Below, piece after piece: positions 38,523 through 47,920 of a stretch of 64,000 nucleotides of DNA. A program made the position numbers and the translations under genes. The stretch is from positions 186,001 to 250,000 of the forward strand of contig JASAON010001659.1 of assembly GCA_030849065.1 (NCBI GenBank), written 5' to 3'. Each line of letters opens with the position of its first letter. The stretch's first letter is position 1. The notes beneath the pieces are model-generated. The model was given only the letters and a program-made list of their open reading frames with translations, did no database searches and had not been told where the DNA came from. The DNA is from Jaenimonas drosophilae. Lineage: Eukaryota; Euglenozoa; Kinetoplastea; Trypanosomatida; Trypanosomatidae.

Positions 38523-39326
38523 ATAAAGAAGGGAGGAGAGATGTGTTTGGCGTGCAGCACTAGAGGATATCGTACTTCGTTAGAAAATGCGCGAAGGCAT
38601 TAGATACGTACGAACAATGTGGTCGGGACGAGAGGTGCGCACACACAACAAACAAAAGAAACAGCTTGTAGGAGCGACGACAAGATTAGAGAGATCTCGA
38701 GACCGAGATATGATGTCAGCGAAATAGATGTAGATGCACCAGCCTCGATCAGCATCGTTGTTTTCTTCCTGTTGAGGTATCTGGCCACCAACGCTCATGT
38801 CCAGAAGACATGCGTGGCAGTGGCATAACATCCTCTCTCCATCCTCTTCTGTCGTCCACGCCTACAACGCCAACGAAATGTATCAAAAACGAAGAAGAAA
38901 AAGGGTGTGGGCTCGGCAAATCAATCAAAAAAATGGATCTACAACATGAAAAAAGTAGCAAACACTGGGGCAATCTGATGTTTTTGAACGAAGGGGAAGT
39001 GAGAGAAAACACAACAAGAACGAAAATAACAAGGGAAACTTCAAAATAAAGAGGGAGGAGAGGCCACTCGTCAAACCAAGCCAAGCGGAGCTCCTACAGA
39101 TGAGAGAGATGCCGATGGGTGGGGAGGTGTGGAGGTGTAGAGGCATCCCAATAAATTGAATGGAGTAGGCCGCAGATGACGTGCAGAAAGGGGGGGGGGG
39201 CGGGCCTATGGAGCCTCTGTGCTTCACTTCGTCACGATATTGGCGCGGTATTGTGCAACACCAACTCCTCCTTCCTCCCTCCTCATCATTACCACAATCT
39301 GCATCTATTGATAAGGAGAAATCACC
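38523..39326. other. 0.8 kb intergenic region
   Basis: No gene. It is likely the 5' leader of the preceding small frame and the 3' UTR of the amino-acid transporter. It contains a G10 run at about 39190-39200. Confidence 0.5.
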
Positions 39327-40811
39327 TTAGAAAGGGCTGTTGATGATGTTGCCGTAGACTGTTGAGGTGGTACCGAAAACAACCGCCACTACACCGCCAA
39401 AGAGCAGGGCATAGGTGCAGAAATAGGTCACGGCGCCAGACTCCTTGAGCGAAAAGTTACCGCAGTACATAAAGAACAAGGCAGGCATCACCATGCCAAT
39501 CATGCCACCGCAGAAAGAACCCAACAGTCCGAGGACGGCGTTCAGCTTCGGAATGAAGAGGCCTGCGAGAAGGGCGGCCGTTGTGGGAATGAGCATCACC
39601 GAGGCGTGCTTCCAGAAGGGGATCGTCGCAGCCTTCCAGTTGAGGAAGTGGTAGATGGCATCACGGAAGGGAATCATGTGCAGAGCAAAGGCCACGCAAA
39701 TCTTCACGACAATACCCACGTAGGCCACAGCCATGTAGGGCTCCTTAACGGGGTCATAGAGGACGAGGATAGAGTCGGTGACTCGAAGACCAAAGTCAGC
39801 ATATCCAAAGAATCCGGCGAGGAAGTAGAGCACAGCGCACATCGACATGGCGATGGTGCCGTAGAGAGTGAAGTGGAAGACAGAACGCTTCTTCATCTCG
39901 ACGAAGATCTCAAAGGCATTGATCTGGCACATGAAACTGAACATGAAGAGACCCAAACCATCGAGTGCGGCGTTGCCGGTACGCATGAGGACCATCTCCT
40001 TGCGGACTTCTGGGTTGTGAAGGCCATTCTGCGCCGAGTGGACAATGACGCACACGACAAAGTAGAAGATGAAGAAGACGCCAATGGTAGACATGTAGCG
40101 GAGGGAGTTGATCTGGCGTGGAAGTGCCAGAGGCAGCATCAAACACAGCCACACCAATGCCGTCATGAGACGAAGTCCACTCTTTGTCTTGAGGTACTCT
40201 GGCGAATTGGGGGTCTGGAGCACAGGAGTGAGAAGCGTCGAGGTGGCAATAACGTAGGCTACGGAGCCGCCAAAGCAAAGAATGATGATGAGGGCGGCGA
40301 GGAAGTGGTCAGCACCTGCTCCAAGGAGCGTCCGGGCAGCCTCAGGGTACGTCTTAAGCCCCGTCTTTGTGATGACGCGTGCGATGAGGTTGAGGGAGTA
40401 CACCGTGCCCATGGTCACCAATATGAGATAGATGCATGACATGATGATACCACTCATATTGAAGCCAGAGGGAAGTGAAATGATGCCAGCGCCAAGGGTG
40501 GCCGATGACATGTTGAAGGTGCAGGAAAGAAGACCACCATAAGGAACCAGTAGACGGAAGTAGTGAAGGACCGACCCGCAGAAGCCGCGCTCCTTCTCGT
40601 CGTCATCTTGGTCATCCACGCCAATCACGTTGGCATCATCGGCGGAGAAATCCTTGCCGAGCTTGTCATTTGGGGCGTGGCTTGAGGATGGGGCGTTCGC
40701 ATCGATGTCTGCCAGGTCAACACGCATGCGGTCAGTAAACTCGCCCTCCTTGGCGTCAGCATCAAATGCTCCGCGTGGATGCGCATCTGGAAACGCAGAT
40801 TCGTTATTCAT
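39327..40811 (-). CDS. Amino-acid transporter, AAAP/SLC38 type
   Basis: 494 aa from ATG 40809-40811. An acidic hydrophilic N-terminus (about 80 residues, DDQDDDEKERG) precedes about eleven hydrophobic segments. The first contains FNMSSATLGAGIISLPSGFN, the typical unwound TM1 of amino acid/auxin permeases (G-x-G-I-x-x-L-P). Other segments follow the family order (YLILVTMGTVYSLNL; LIIILCFGGSVAYVIATS; FSFMCQINAFEIF; AGFFGYADFG). Kinetoplastids have large AAAP families importing arginine, lysine, proline and others at the plasma membrane, or exporting from lysosome-like organelles; the substrate cannot be read from sequence. The antisense frame is also long, a by-product of codon bias. Confidence 0.92.
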   Translation of the reverse strand: MNNESAFPDAHPRGAFDADAKEGEFTDRMRVDLADIDANAPSSSHAPNDKLGKDFSADDANVIGVDDQDDDEKERGFCGSVLHYFRLLVPYGGLLSCTFNMSSATLGAGIISLPSGFNMSGIIMSCIYLILVTMGTVYSLNLIARVITKTGLKTYPEAARTLLGAGADHFLAALIIILCFGGSVAYVIATSTLLTPVLQTPNSPEYLKTKSGLRLMTALVWLCLMLPLALPRQINSLRYMSTIGVFFIFYFVVCVIVHSAQNGLHNPEVRKEMVLMRTGNAALDGLGLFMFSFMCQINAFEIFVEMKKRSVFHFTLYGTIAMSMCAVLYFLAGFFGYADFGLRVTDSILVLYDPVKEPYMAVAYVGIVVKICVAFALHMIPFRDAIYHFLNWKAATIPFWKHASVMLIPTTAALLAGLFIPKLNAVLGLLGSFCGGMIGMVMPALFFMYCGNFSLKESGAVTYFCTYALLFGGVVAVVFGTTSTVYGNIINSPF

Positions 40812-41197
40812 GGTTATGCACGGGGGAGACTGGGGCACAGGGTGAGAATTGACGAAAAAGAGGTTGGCTTGTAAAGGGAAAGGAACCTTGGGTGTCTACG
40901 CCGCGTGAGCCGATGTTGATGAGGCGGTGCGCGTACTGTTGACGAAGAAGAAGAGCTGGAAACTTGGGAACTAGTGACCTAAAAAGTTTGGGCGTCTAGA
41001 TCTCCGCTTGTGTATCTGCAGGGGTATCTAAGATAGCCGGCTGACTGAGGAAGAAGATGCGGTTAAAAAGAAATGATGTACAAGATACACGTGGCAGTGG
41101 CAACTCGCAACATCACGTCTGGCTAGTGGCACATGGAGTATGGATTTGTAGGGGGAGCGTGTTCCAGAGAAATTCTCTGGGCAGAGTTGCCTGGTCT
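40812..41197. other. Intergenic region
   Basis: No gene. Weak minus-strand pyrimidine stretches lie at about 40845-40890 upstream of the transporter. Confidence 0.5.
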
Positions 41198-42616
41198 CTA
41201 AAGAGCAGCGGGATTCGCGCAATACACGTAGCATGGCACGCTATCCAGTGGCATCAATGATGCCGGGGCTGCCACCACGTCTTGTTCGCGTGCCTTCTTC
41301 TCCCCAAATCCACCGCGGCCGCCAACGCGAGGGGCTACACGGTGGCCAGCCATGCGTGGGGCATTGGGATCGATGGGAAGGGGGCTGAAGTCCGACGATG
41401 GCGCCGCACCACACAAGCGGAGGTCTGTTCCCCCTTTGTGGGCAGCGCGGTCATTCGATGGCGGCGTACGCGCCCGGCAGCCACCAGCCGCAGCCGCAGC
41501 CGCAGCCAGCGTTGTGGAAGTGGCGTCACTGAGTTGATCCCAACGTGATGGCGGACGGCCCTTCTCCGACTCAGCCGGGGTGAGTGAGGCATTGGCCACC
41601 CACTCCACCTGGCTGCCCCAGCTGAAACCGCTGAGATCGCCCCCAATGGCAGAGCTCGGGTCAACGGCGGAGAAAGACACCACGGAAGTTGTGTCAGCTG
41701 GACGTAGTTCCCGACGCGTGGCGGCATCTCGCGGCTGTTTCCCCGCCAATGACGGAGGTGCTAAGCCACCTGGGCCGCCACTGAACGGCGGGGGAGCGGT
41801 AGAAAAGTGGCCGCGAGGCCCAGCCGCAGTATGGGTTGATTCCTCAGCCACAGCTTCCGTGGGAGCAGGTCGCTTGGCCTTGGCCTCACTCATGGGTGCG
41901 TCCTTGCCGCGGCCAGAGCGTGGTGGGGGAGGATCGCTGCGCCCTGTCATAGCTGCCGCCCGAGCAGTAGGCCCTGGTCCACGTGGGGCAGGTGCTGTGG
42001 AGCCCAGCACTGCGCGGTCTGCTGGTCTAGCCGCGGCTCGCCCGGGATCATACACGGCGGATGTGGTTTGGTGGTTCGACTCCAGATCGTTTCGGTATCT
42101 CTCCATCCCAGCGCTAGAGCGGCGGGCATCATCAGCACTGCCGCTGCCGCTGCTACCCACACCACGTCGGTTGGTGCTGCTCAATCGCTCCCACACTCGA
42201 ATGGCTTGCTGGAGCAGCGGTTGACGTCGACTCTCTTGCTCCTCGAAAGAGAGGTACGCGGCCACCTTCTCGTGTAAGGTACCGAGACCAACAGTGGCCA
42301 GCTGAAAGGCGTGGAGGGCCTCGTGTTGCAGCTCCTTCGAAGCCCCCACTCCGGGCCCACCATGGGACGGGCGGGCCACCACACGGTAGAGGTGCTGTCG
42401 GAGTGACCGCTTGTCAAGGTCAACCTCGGGGTCAATCCCACATTCTAAACAGGCCTGAAGTGAGCGTGGAGAGGTCAGGATGGGTGGCTGTGGTGGATGC
42501 ATCGAGGCATCATAGCGGCGTGCCCACGCGTCTTGCGCCGCCTCTAGGTTTCCCAAATCCACAGTGGCGAAGGCAGCCGTGGAGCTGCGTCGTGTGGACG
42601 TGCTGGACAACGCCAT
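41198..42616 (-). CDS. Low-complexity protein with CCDC177-like N-terminal motif
   Basis: 472 aa, ATG 42614-42616. Residues about 45-130 contain SPRSLQACLECGIDPEVDL followed by a helical LYRVVARP...ELQHEALHAFQLATVGLGTLHEKVAAYL segment. The SPRSLxAC.xxGI/VxPxxL pattern is shared with CCDC177 and several flagellar coiled-coil proteins. The rest, about residues 150-472, is rich in Ser, Pro, Gly, Ala and Arg (for example PRGPGPTARAAAM), with an Ala run, and is likely disordered. It has no enzyme motif. It is probably an architectural protein; a flagellar or basal-body association is an inference from the motif. Confidence 0.65.
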   Translation of the reverse strand: MALSSTSTRRSSTAAFATVDLGNLEAAQDAWARRYDASMHPPQPPILTSPRSLQACLECGIDPEVDLDKRSLRQHLYRVVARPSHGGPGVGASKELQHEALHAFQLATVGLGTLHEKVAAYLSFEEQESRRQPLLQQAIRVWERLSSTNRRGVGSSGSGSADDARRSSAGMERYRNDLESNHQTTSAVYDPGRAAARPADRAVLGSTAPAPRGPGPTARAAAMTGRSDPPPPRSGRGKDAPMSEAKAKRPAPTEAVAEESTHTAAGPRGHFSTAPPPFSGGPGGLAPPSLAGKQPRDAATRRELRPADTTSVVSFSAVDPSSAIGGDLSGFSWGSQVEWVANASLTPAESEKGRPPSRWDQLSDATSTTLAAAAAAAGGCRARTPPSNDRAAHKGGTDLRLCGAAPSSDFSPLPIDPNAPRMAGHRVAPRVGGRGGFGEKKAREQDVVAAPASLMPLDSVPCYVYCANPAAL

Positions 42617-42824
42617 GAAGAATCTAGTCTATAGAGGGAGAACAGCGAGTGTTCGAATGACGCTGTATGGGCACACACATGAAGAAGCAGATGAAGAAGC
42701 AACACTTGAGGGAGATCTAGCAACGACAGGGAACCTTGCAAGGCGTACACGCAACACTGTCAATGACCTATCTTGCTAGCTGGGCAAACGATTTTCACAC
42801 GCAAACCCCCGTGGCACTGCCCAT

Positions 42825-44093
42825 CTATCCGAGGCCATTCTCCCCCTCTCGAGGGAAGACGGCGCGATCATCCCGCAGAGGCTCCAGGCAGCACCACGCG
42901 GCGACCTGGCGTAGTGTACGCGCACTCACGGCGGTGTCATGAAGCACCAGGGTGTGAATCGTACCCCGACTGCGTCGGATCACCCCAAGCAGCTGCGGAG
43001 CAATGGCATCGGTGATGTCCCCATTGCTTGATATATCCAAATACTCCAGATGATGTAGCTTGGACTCAATGAGGTGCAAGAGGACTGAGAGACACATCTC
43101 CTGCAGATGTGTCTGGTGGAGATCCAGGCTGGTGATGTAGATGAGGTGTTCCAGTGTTCGAAGCACAGGGATAAAATGGTCCGGTGATCCCACGTAGTCA
43201 CACGATGATAAGTTCAGGTGGCGCGTCTTGCCACTGCTGGTGTGGCCGGCCGACGCCCCCCGCGGGGTGATGAAGAATGATGGGGAGGCCCCTTGGGTGG
43301 AATCGTAGATGGACGGGTGATCCACCACACCCTGGGTGAGATAGGGCATCGTCACACTCACTGCCGCGTCGGGAGAGATGGCAGGAGATGCAGGCGAAGG
43401 AGTGATACCAGGAACTCGGTACAACACCGTCGGGGAGCCAGCAGCACTGGCAATGGGTGTAGGCTGTGCAGATAGACCAGCAAGTGTGGCATCTTCACTG
43501 CTGGAGTCCGCCAGGGCTGCCGCGACTGAAAAACTCACGGGCCGTGTTGTGCGCGCTCCGGTCGCCGTCAGCCTCCTCACCACTGCCGCCAAGGGTGCCA
43601 CGCCAAAACCAGTACATGCTGCTTCATACCGCTCGAGCGCATTACGTCGATGCCGTTGCTGACTATCACTGAGCGACGTGGACCCTGATTTACTTGACCC
43701 AGCAGGTGTAGATGCGCTAGGCTCCACCTCTCCCTTGCCATGAGTCCAGTTGCTGGCTTCCATGAGATGCATGAGGGCGGATTCGTAACGTTGATCGGCG
43801 GTGGTGAGCTTCAGCATAGTACGCTCCAGGACCTCATTGGAGAGTTCCAGCCCCCCTTCTTGGGCAGCATACTCCAGCTCGGGTGTGGTTGCGTCCACAT
43901 GGAGAGTGGGAGATGAGTCCACGTGTGCCACGTTGCGCTGATGCAAAACCTGCATGATACAGGAGAGAGAAGGAAGTCGCTCTACATGTTCGGACCTATC
44001 CGTGGCGGATGCACGGCATTGCATGACAAAGTGTAGTGCCCCGGTTGAGGTGGAGTGAGGCGGTACATCAAGAGGAGATGCGGACTCTTCCAT
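42825..44093 (-). CDS. Leucine-rich-repeat protein
   Basis: 422 aa from ATG 44091-44093. The N-terminal 270 residues are mixed helical and Ser/Pro-rich; one helix (ALMHLMEASNW, RRNALERYEAACTGFGV) precedes a variable linker. The C-terminal about 130 residues contain RI-type LRRs: HLNLSSCDYVG, ITSLDLHQTHLQEM, LEYLDISSNGDI, and IHTLVLHDTAVS, each with an L-x-L/I-x-x-N/C/S/H pattern and a following helix. This repeat type makes a curved protein-binding surface. It lies 208 bases from the CCDC177-motif gene, on the same strand. Function unknown. Confidence 0.72.
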   Translation of the reverse strand: MEESASPLDVPPHSTSTGALHFVMQCRASATDRSEHVERLPSLSCIMQVLHQRNVAHVDSSPTLHVDATTPELEYAAQEGGLELSNEVLERTMLKLTTADQRYESALMHLMEASNWTHGKGEVEPSASTPAGSSKSGSTSLSDSQQRHRRNALERYEAACTGFGVAPLAAVVRRLTATGARTTRPVSFSVAAALADSSSEDATLAGLSAQPTPIASAAGSPTVLYRVPGITPSPASPAISPDAAVSVTMPYLTQGVVDHPSIYDSTQGASPSFFITPRGASAGHTSSGKTRHLNLSSCDYVGSPDHFIPVLRTLEHLIYITSLDLHQTHLQEMCLSVLLHLIESKLHHLEYLDISSNGDITDAIAPQLLGVIRRSRGTIHTLVLHDTAVSARTLRQVAAWCCLEPLRDDRAVFPREGENGLG

Positions 44094-44775
44094 CCTTCCA
44101 CGCACGGGCTACGGATTGTCAAGGAGTGGCCACTCACGTAGTATGCACGTGTGGCCCACCGTCAGTATAGTATAACCAAAGTATAGCGGACAGACAGATT
44201 GGTTCGAACGAAGAATCTCAGGAGAATTGCTTCCTGATCGCAATATATGCATAGAGCAGCCCAAAGACGTTCGCTCGCTGCTGACAGAAGAGTGATTGCA
44301 AAAAAACACTCAAATGGTCGTCTCCATGGAAGCCGCAGACACACGTAACGTGCACGTGTGAATGATGCAATGAAAGTCAAGAAACTGAAGAGATGAATGC
44401 ACCCAAAACGTGTGGCGGAGTCACCTCTGTTTTACCTGTTTTCTGTTCTCTTGCGAAACTAGCAACGCCCCAATACACGTGTCGATGTGAGGCCGCACCC
44501 TACAACCAACCCAGTAGAACAAGACGTGAAGAAAAGGGGGGAGCAATCACACATTCAGCGGTCACGACACTGGACAGAGAAATACGACACCGTATGCATT
44601 AACACACTAATAACTATGCCACACAAGTTCATCATCTAACATGTCTGGAATAGAGACAGTCCCCCCTCACGCATGCGTGAGGAAGGTACCCAGTTCCGAC
44701 TCACCACTGTTATACATTCACGCACCTCTCTGCATAGGCACGCACGCAACTCAACTCCACACACACACACACACC
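44094..44775. other. 0.7 kb intergenic region
   Basis: No gene. A CA dinucleotide repeat lies at about 44758-44776, just beyond the NME7 stop codon. A GGTTCGAAC sequence at about 44194 looks like a tRNA B box, but no cloverleaf forms around it. Confidence 0.5.
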
Positions 44776-45831
44776 TCATTTGGAGCCCTTCAGTGGATTC
44801 GTGCCGCTGAAGAAGAAGTCGGCGTAGAGGGGCCCCTCTCCAGGAAGGTCGCAGCAATGAACCGCATTGCAGCACTGATCAACACCAAAACGAGCACGGA
44901 TGGACTTGGGGAACACCTTCTTTGCAATGACTGTGTCAAAGGGGCCGCACTCCTGACGTACCGTTGAGACCACATCCTTGGAGTCATCCAGGCACACCAA
45001 CTGCACCACCCAGACATTTCCTGCGAAGCTCTTCGCCGTGCCTGGAACATCCGGCAGCACACCGCGATATGGAACCAAAAATTGGTCAATGGTGGAAGAG
45101 CTGAGGGTCAGCTGCGTGAGCCCCGTGGGCTCGAGTCCGGTATTGAGGAGCTGCTGGAGGGCCGCACCTGCACAGTTCGCTGCGAGAAGATGAGGCTTCA
45201 AGACGACCACACTGCTATTCTGCTCACCCAGCACCACTAGAGGCTTCACCATAGTGTCCGTTGCCAGCTGTGCCCACAGCTTGGCCTGCTCTGGATCAGC
45301 CGCGGAGAGCATACCAGGGCACCGACGCATAGCATCCTCGCCCTTGCCCAGCGCACCTTCCCGGACACACTGCACCACAACACAGCGCTTGCCTATCAGT
45401 GCCTCAGGGATGGCGTAGTCCTCGGCGTGCTTCTGCTTCACCCAGACCATCTGAACATTGGAGACGGAGTAGCCACACTCCTCCGACAGGATGGCGATGT
45501 AGCGACCTATGGAAGCAAAGGCCTCCTCCGCAATGAGCACCGCCGTGACTTCACTAATTTCCTGGCAGAGCTGCCGAGTCACCTCGTCGGCGTAGTTGGT
45601 GAGCTTCGTTGGCTTCCCGAAGATGTTGACGTTCGCGCCAAGGAAGAAGGCGCTTCTAGGTATGCTCACCTTGGTCCGCTTGAGGTACAGGCGGCCATTG
45701 CTGCGCTCCAGCATTTCCACAGATCCATCTTCGTAGAAGAACATGAGGACGTAGTAGCGCGTCAGGGAGGCGAACTGGTCGAACTGCTCGCACTCAAAGG
45801 CCATGCGGGCATCTTGTCTAGAGAGAGCCAT
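44776..45831 (-). CDS. NME7: NME7 (NDK7): DM10 plus two nucleoside-diphosphate-kinase domains
   Basis: 351 aa from ATG 45829-45831. A DM10 domain (about residues 10-95) carries RYYVLMFFYEDGSVEMLE and FFLGANVNIFGKPTKLTNYAD. A shortened, degenerate NDK domain A (about 96-190) lacks the active-site Lys (LIAEE where kinases have IKP) and the catalytic His segment. NDK domain B (about 207-342) keeps K212 (VLKPHLL) and H325 in NAVHCCDLPGEGPL, where NDP kinases have NxxHGSD; animal NME7 also has a Cys after this His. Relatives are microtubule inner proteins of the axoneme and bind the gamma-tubulin ring complex. The upstream in-frame extension crosses a splice tract (about 45943-45971) and was left out. 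Confidence 0.92.
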   Translation of the reverse strand: MALSRQDARMAFECEQFDQFASLTRYYVLMFFYEDGSVEMLERSNGRLYLKRTKVSIPRSAFFLGANVNIFGKPTKLTNYADEVTRQLCQEISEVTAVLIAEEAFASIGRYIAILSEECGYSVSNVQMVWVKQKHAEDYAIPEALIGKRCVVVQCVREGALGKGEDAMRRCPGMLSAADPEQAKLWAQLATDTMVKPLVVLGEQNSSVVVLKPHLLAANCAGAALQQLLNTGLEPTGLTQLTLSSSTIDQFLVPYRGVLPDVPGTAKSFAGNVWVVQLVCLDDSKDVVSTVRQECGPFDTVIAKKVFPKSIRARFGVDQCCNAVHCCDLPGEGPLYADFFFSGTNPLKGSK

Positions 45832-46211
45832 GGCTACGCACAAGAAGAAATGTACGGTGAGAGTGCTCGCGAGTGGCAATGGTTCCCGAGTAGCAACCAA
45901 CACAGATTGGTAGATGGGAGGGTCACCTCTCAATTGAAACCACGAAGAAGAAGAGTAAAGAAAAAAGAGGACAACAATGGACGTCAATGTGAGTTGCTCT
46001 GACCGACACCATATGTCATGAAACAAGTCACTGACAGGTAGTAAGTCTTCAGAAGAATGGGGTTCTGACATACACGTAGCAGAGATGTGCATCTAGGATT
46101 CTTGACTACCAGACTGTAGTAACGCAAGGATGTGTGTGTGTGTGTGTGTTGGGGGGGGGTGAAGGTGATTAAGTGTAGTGATGAAGATGGGTGAGGGAAT
46201 GGCATCAGCCT
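45832..46211. other. Intergenic region
   Basis: No gene. It holds the NME7 splice tract (plus-strand purines 45943-45971) and a GT microsatellite plus G8 run at about 46131-46158. Confidence 0.5.
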
Positions 46212-46778
46212 CTACTTGACGCGCTTGGCAATTTTCTTCAGACGATCAATCTCCATCTCTGCACGGCGTGAGTCCATCTCCGCCTTATCAATTTTGCGAT
46301 GTATGTCCGCCAGCTCTCTCGCACGTTGACGTGCGGCCTCTCCAAACTGGCTCAGCTGCGTGCGAAAGCGCATCATCTCCGCCGAGCTCTTCTCCGAGAG
46401 GTAGGCCACACTCGAGGTGAGCTTGTCGGTGCGCTCTTGAAGGGTCTCAAGCTTCTCCACTTCACGCACACAATGATCCTCTAATTGCGTCATTCGCTGC
46501 TGGTGGGCCAGCTGCTCCGCCTCCAACGACTCGAGGAGCACCACGAGCCGATCCACTACATCTGCAGGCAGCGTTGCGAGCACGTGATGCATGTCTTGAA
46601 GGTTGTTGGTGCCTTGTGAGGGGGCGTCTGGAGAGCAGAGTAGAGATTCCACCATGCGTTGAAGATGAACCACATGCATGTTGACGACCTCGCTCTGACG
46701 AGCCCGGATGTCCTCCAGTTCCGCGCATTCGCCCAGATAGCTCTGGTGACAGGGCAGCTGCTCCTTCATGTATTCCAT
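46212..46778 (-). CDS. Small coiled-coil protein
   Basis: 188 aa from ATG 46776-46778 (the in-frame codon two residues earlier is TTG). The protein is almost wholly helical. Residues about 75-185 form a long coiled coil with regular hydrophobic heptads (LLESLEAEQLAHQQRM, EVEKLETLQERTDKL, MRFRTQLSQFGEAARQ), ending in a basic IDRLKKIAKRVK tail. No other domain is present. The size and composition resemble the small coiled-coil subunits of flagellar or kinetochore complexes, but the family is not recognised. Confidence 0.72.
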   Translation of the reverse strand: MEYMKEQLPCHQSYLGECAELEDIRARQSEVVNMHVVHLQRMVESLLCSPDAPSQGTNNLQDMHHVLATLPADVVDRLVVLLESLEAEQLAHQQRMTQLEDHCVREVEKLETLQERTDKLTSSVAYLSEKSSAEMMRFRTQLSQFGEAARQRARELADIHRKIDKAEMDSRRAEMEIDRLKKIAKRVK

Positions 46779-46947
46779 TGGCAATGTTTGCGTGGTGTTG
46801 TGGCTAGTTCATGAAAGAGGAACAATGAAAGTGAGAGATGTAATATCTTGTGTGACGTGATTGCAGCACCACATGATGAAATGAAGATCCATCAACGACG
46901 CGCTACCTAGTTGGTCCAGTGTGCCTGGTGCACCCCCGCAGATACGC

Positions 46948-47613
46948 TCAGGTCGGAACCAAACATCCACGAGCAGTTCGATTGAAGTGCGGTCCTTCAT
47001 CCACCACGCGATAGCGGGCTCCCCCTGTGTCCTTCTTGGCGCTTGTTGGGCGGGGAGCAGCAGAGTTTTGTGACTTGGGCGGGCGACGGAACAACCGCGC
47101 CGCGCCAGTGTTGGCGTTCAGTGGAGCCGACATTCCCAGCAACATGAATACTAGCCGACGTGTACTGCCATCGTCGGACTTGGGGCTCAACAGTCCTTTT
47201 ACCATGGACATGATTGGCCGAAGTGCAGTCACGTACGAGAGATAGATGAGAACGACAGTCACACCATATTGATAGCGCACTGCCACAAGCAGTGAGATGA
47301 GCATAATGCATCGCACGCACTCGACGAGTGCACGCATGCTAGCGTCCACGTAGCCCCAAAGAAAGCTTCGTTCCCACTGCTGCCAGCGCAGGGCTACACT
47401 GTAGAGAAACAAGGCCCATGTGATGATGGCCCACGCCATGAACCACCCGCCGAGCATCGTCCAGGAGACGGTGCCCAGCACAAGGGATGATAAAGACGGA
47501 AGGTGGCCGAGGTAGAACATGGAAATCCACAAGTAGGCGCGCGTCTGCGGCCAAGCAAAGAAGTAGGAGCACAGCCGAGCGCCAACGCTGCTGGAGACTG
47601 ATGCTCCTGCCAT
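46948..47613 (-). CDS. Multi-pass membrane protein of unknown function
   Basis: 221 aa from ATG 47611-47613. Four or five hydrophobic segments lie in the first about 150 residues (around YLWISMFYLGHL, LVLGTVSWTML, FMAWAIITWALFLYSVAL, CIMLISLLVAV, VTVVLIYLSYV). The tail of about 70 residues is hydrophilic and basic (RRPPKSQNSAAPRPTSAKK). The Trp-rich helices and short loops recall PQ-loop or TMEM-type proteins, but I do not recognise a family. It lies 169 bases from the coiled-coil gene. Confidence 0.68.
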   Translation of the reverse strand: MAGASVSSSVGARLCSYFFAWPQTRAYLWISMFYLGHLPSLSSLVLGTVSWTMLGGWFMAWAIITWALFLYSVALRWQQWERSFLWGYVDASMRALVECVRCIMLISLLVAVRYQYGVTVVLIYLSYVTALRPIMSMVKGLLSPKSDDGSTRRLVFMLLGMSAPLNANTGAARLFRRPPKSQNSAAPRPTSAKKDTGGARYRVVDEGPHFNRTARGCLVPT

Positions 47614-47920
47614 GTTCAGCCTCACTCCAACGCAGGTGATTGCTAGCTACACACAGTCAGATGAAAATGGGGAAACGAGTACAACGACTGTTCGTTCTAC
47701 AGAAGTGAAGAAATGTGAGCTCAGTGGGAGTACAACCACAGCCAGTGAAAACAGAGTTGTAGCATCATTCATCGGATGATAATGGTGCCAAACGCCTACG
47801 TACATGCATGTGCGCAAGGGTACTTCTCCTCTCCAACCACAGCTGGTGAAAGAGGGGGAAAGTCACGTTGCGCTCTAACCAAAACTGCTACGGACATGGA
47901 TGCCGCCTTACTCAGAGAGT
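47614..47920. other. Intergenic region
   Basis: Nothing recognisable beyond UTR sequence. Confidence 0.5.

Noticed and set aside
44150..44260. Possible tRNA around a GGTTCGAAC B-box-like sequence
   Set aside because: No matching T stem, A box or acceptor stem could be formed.
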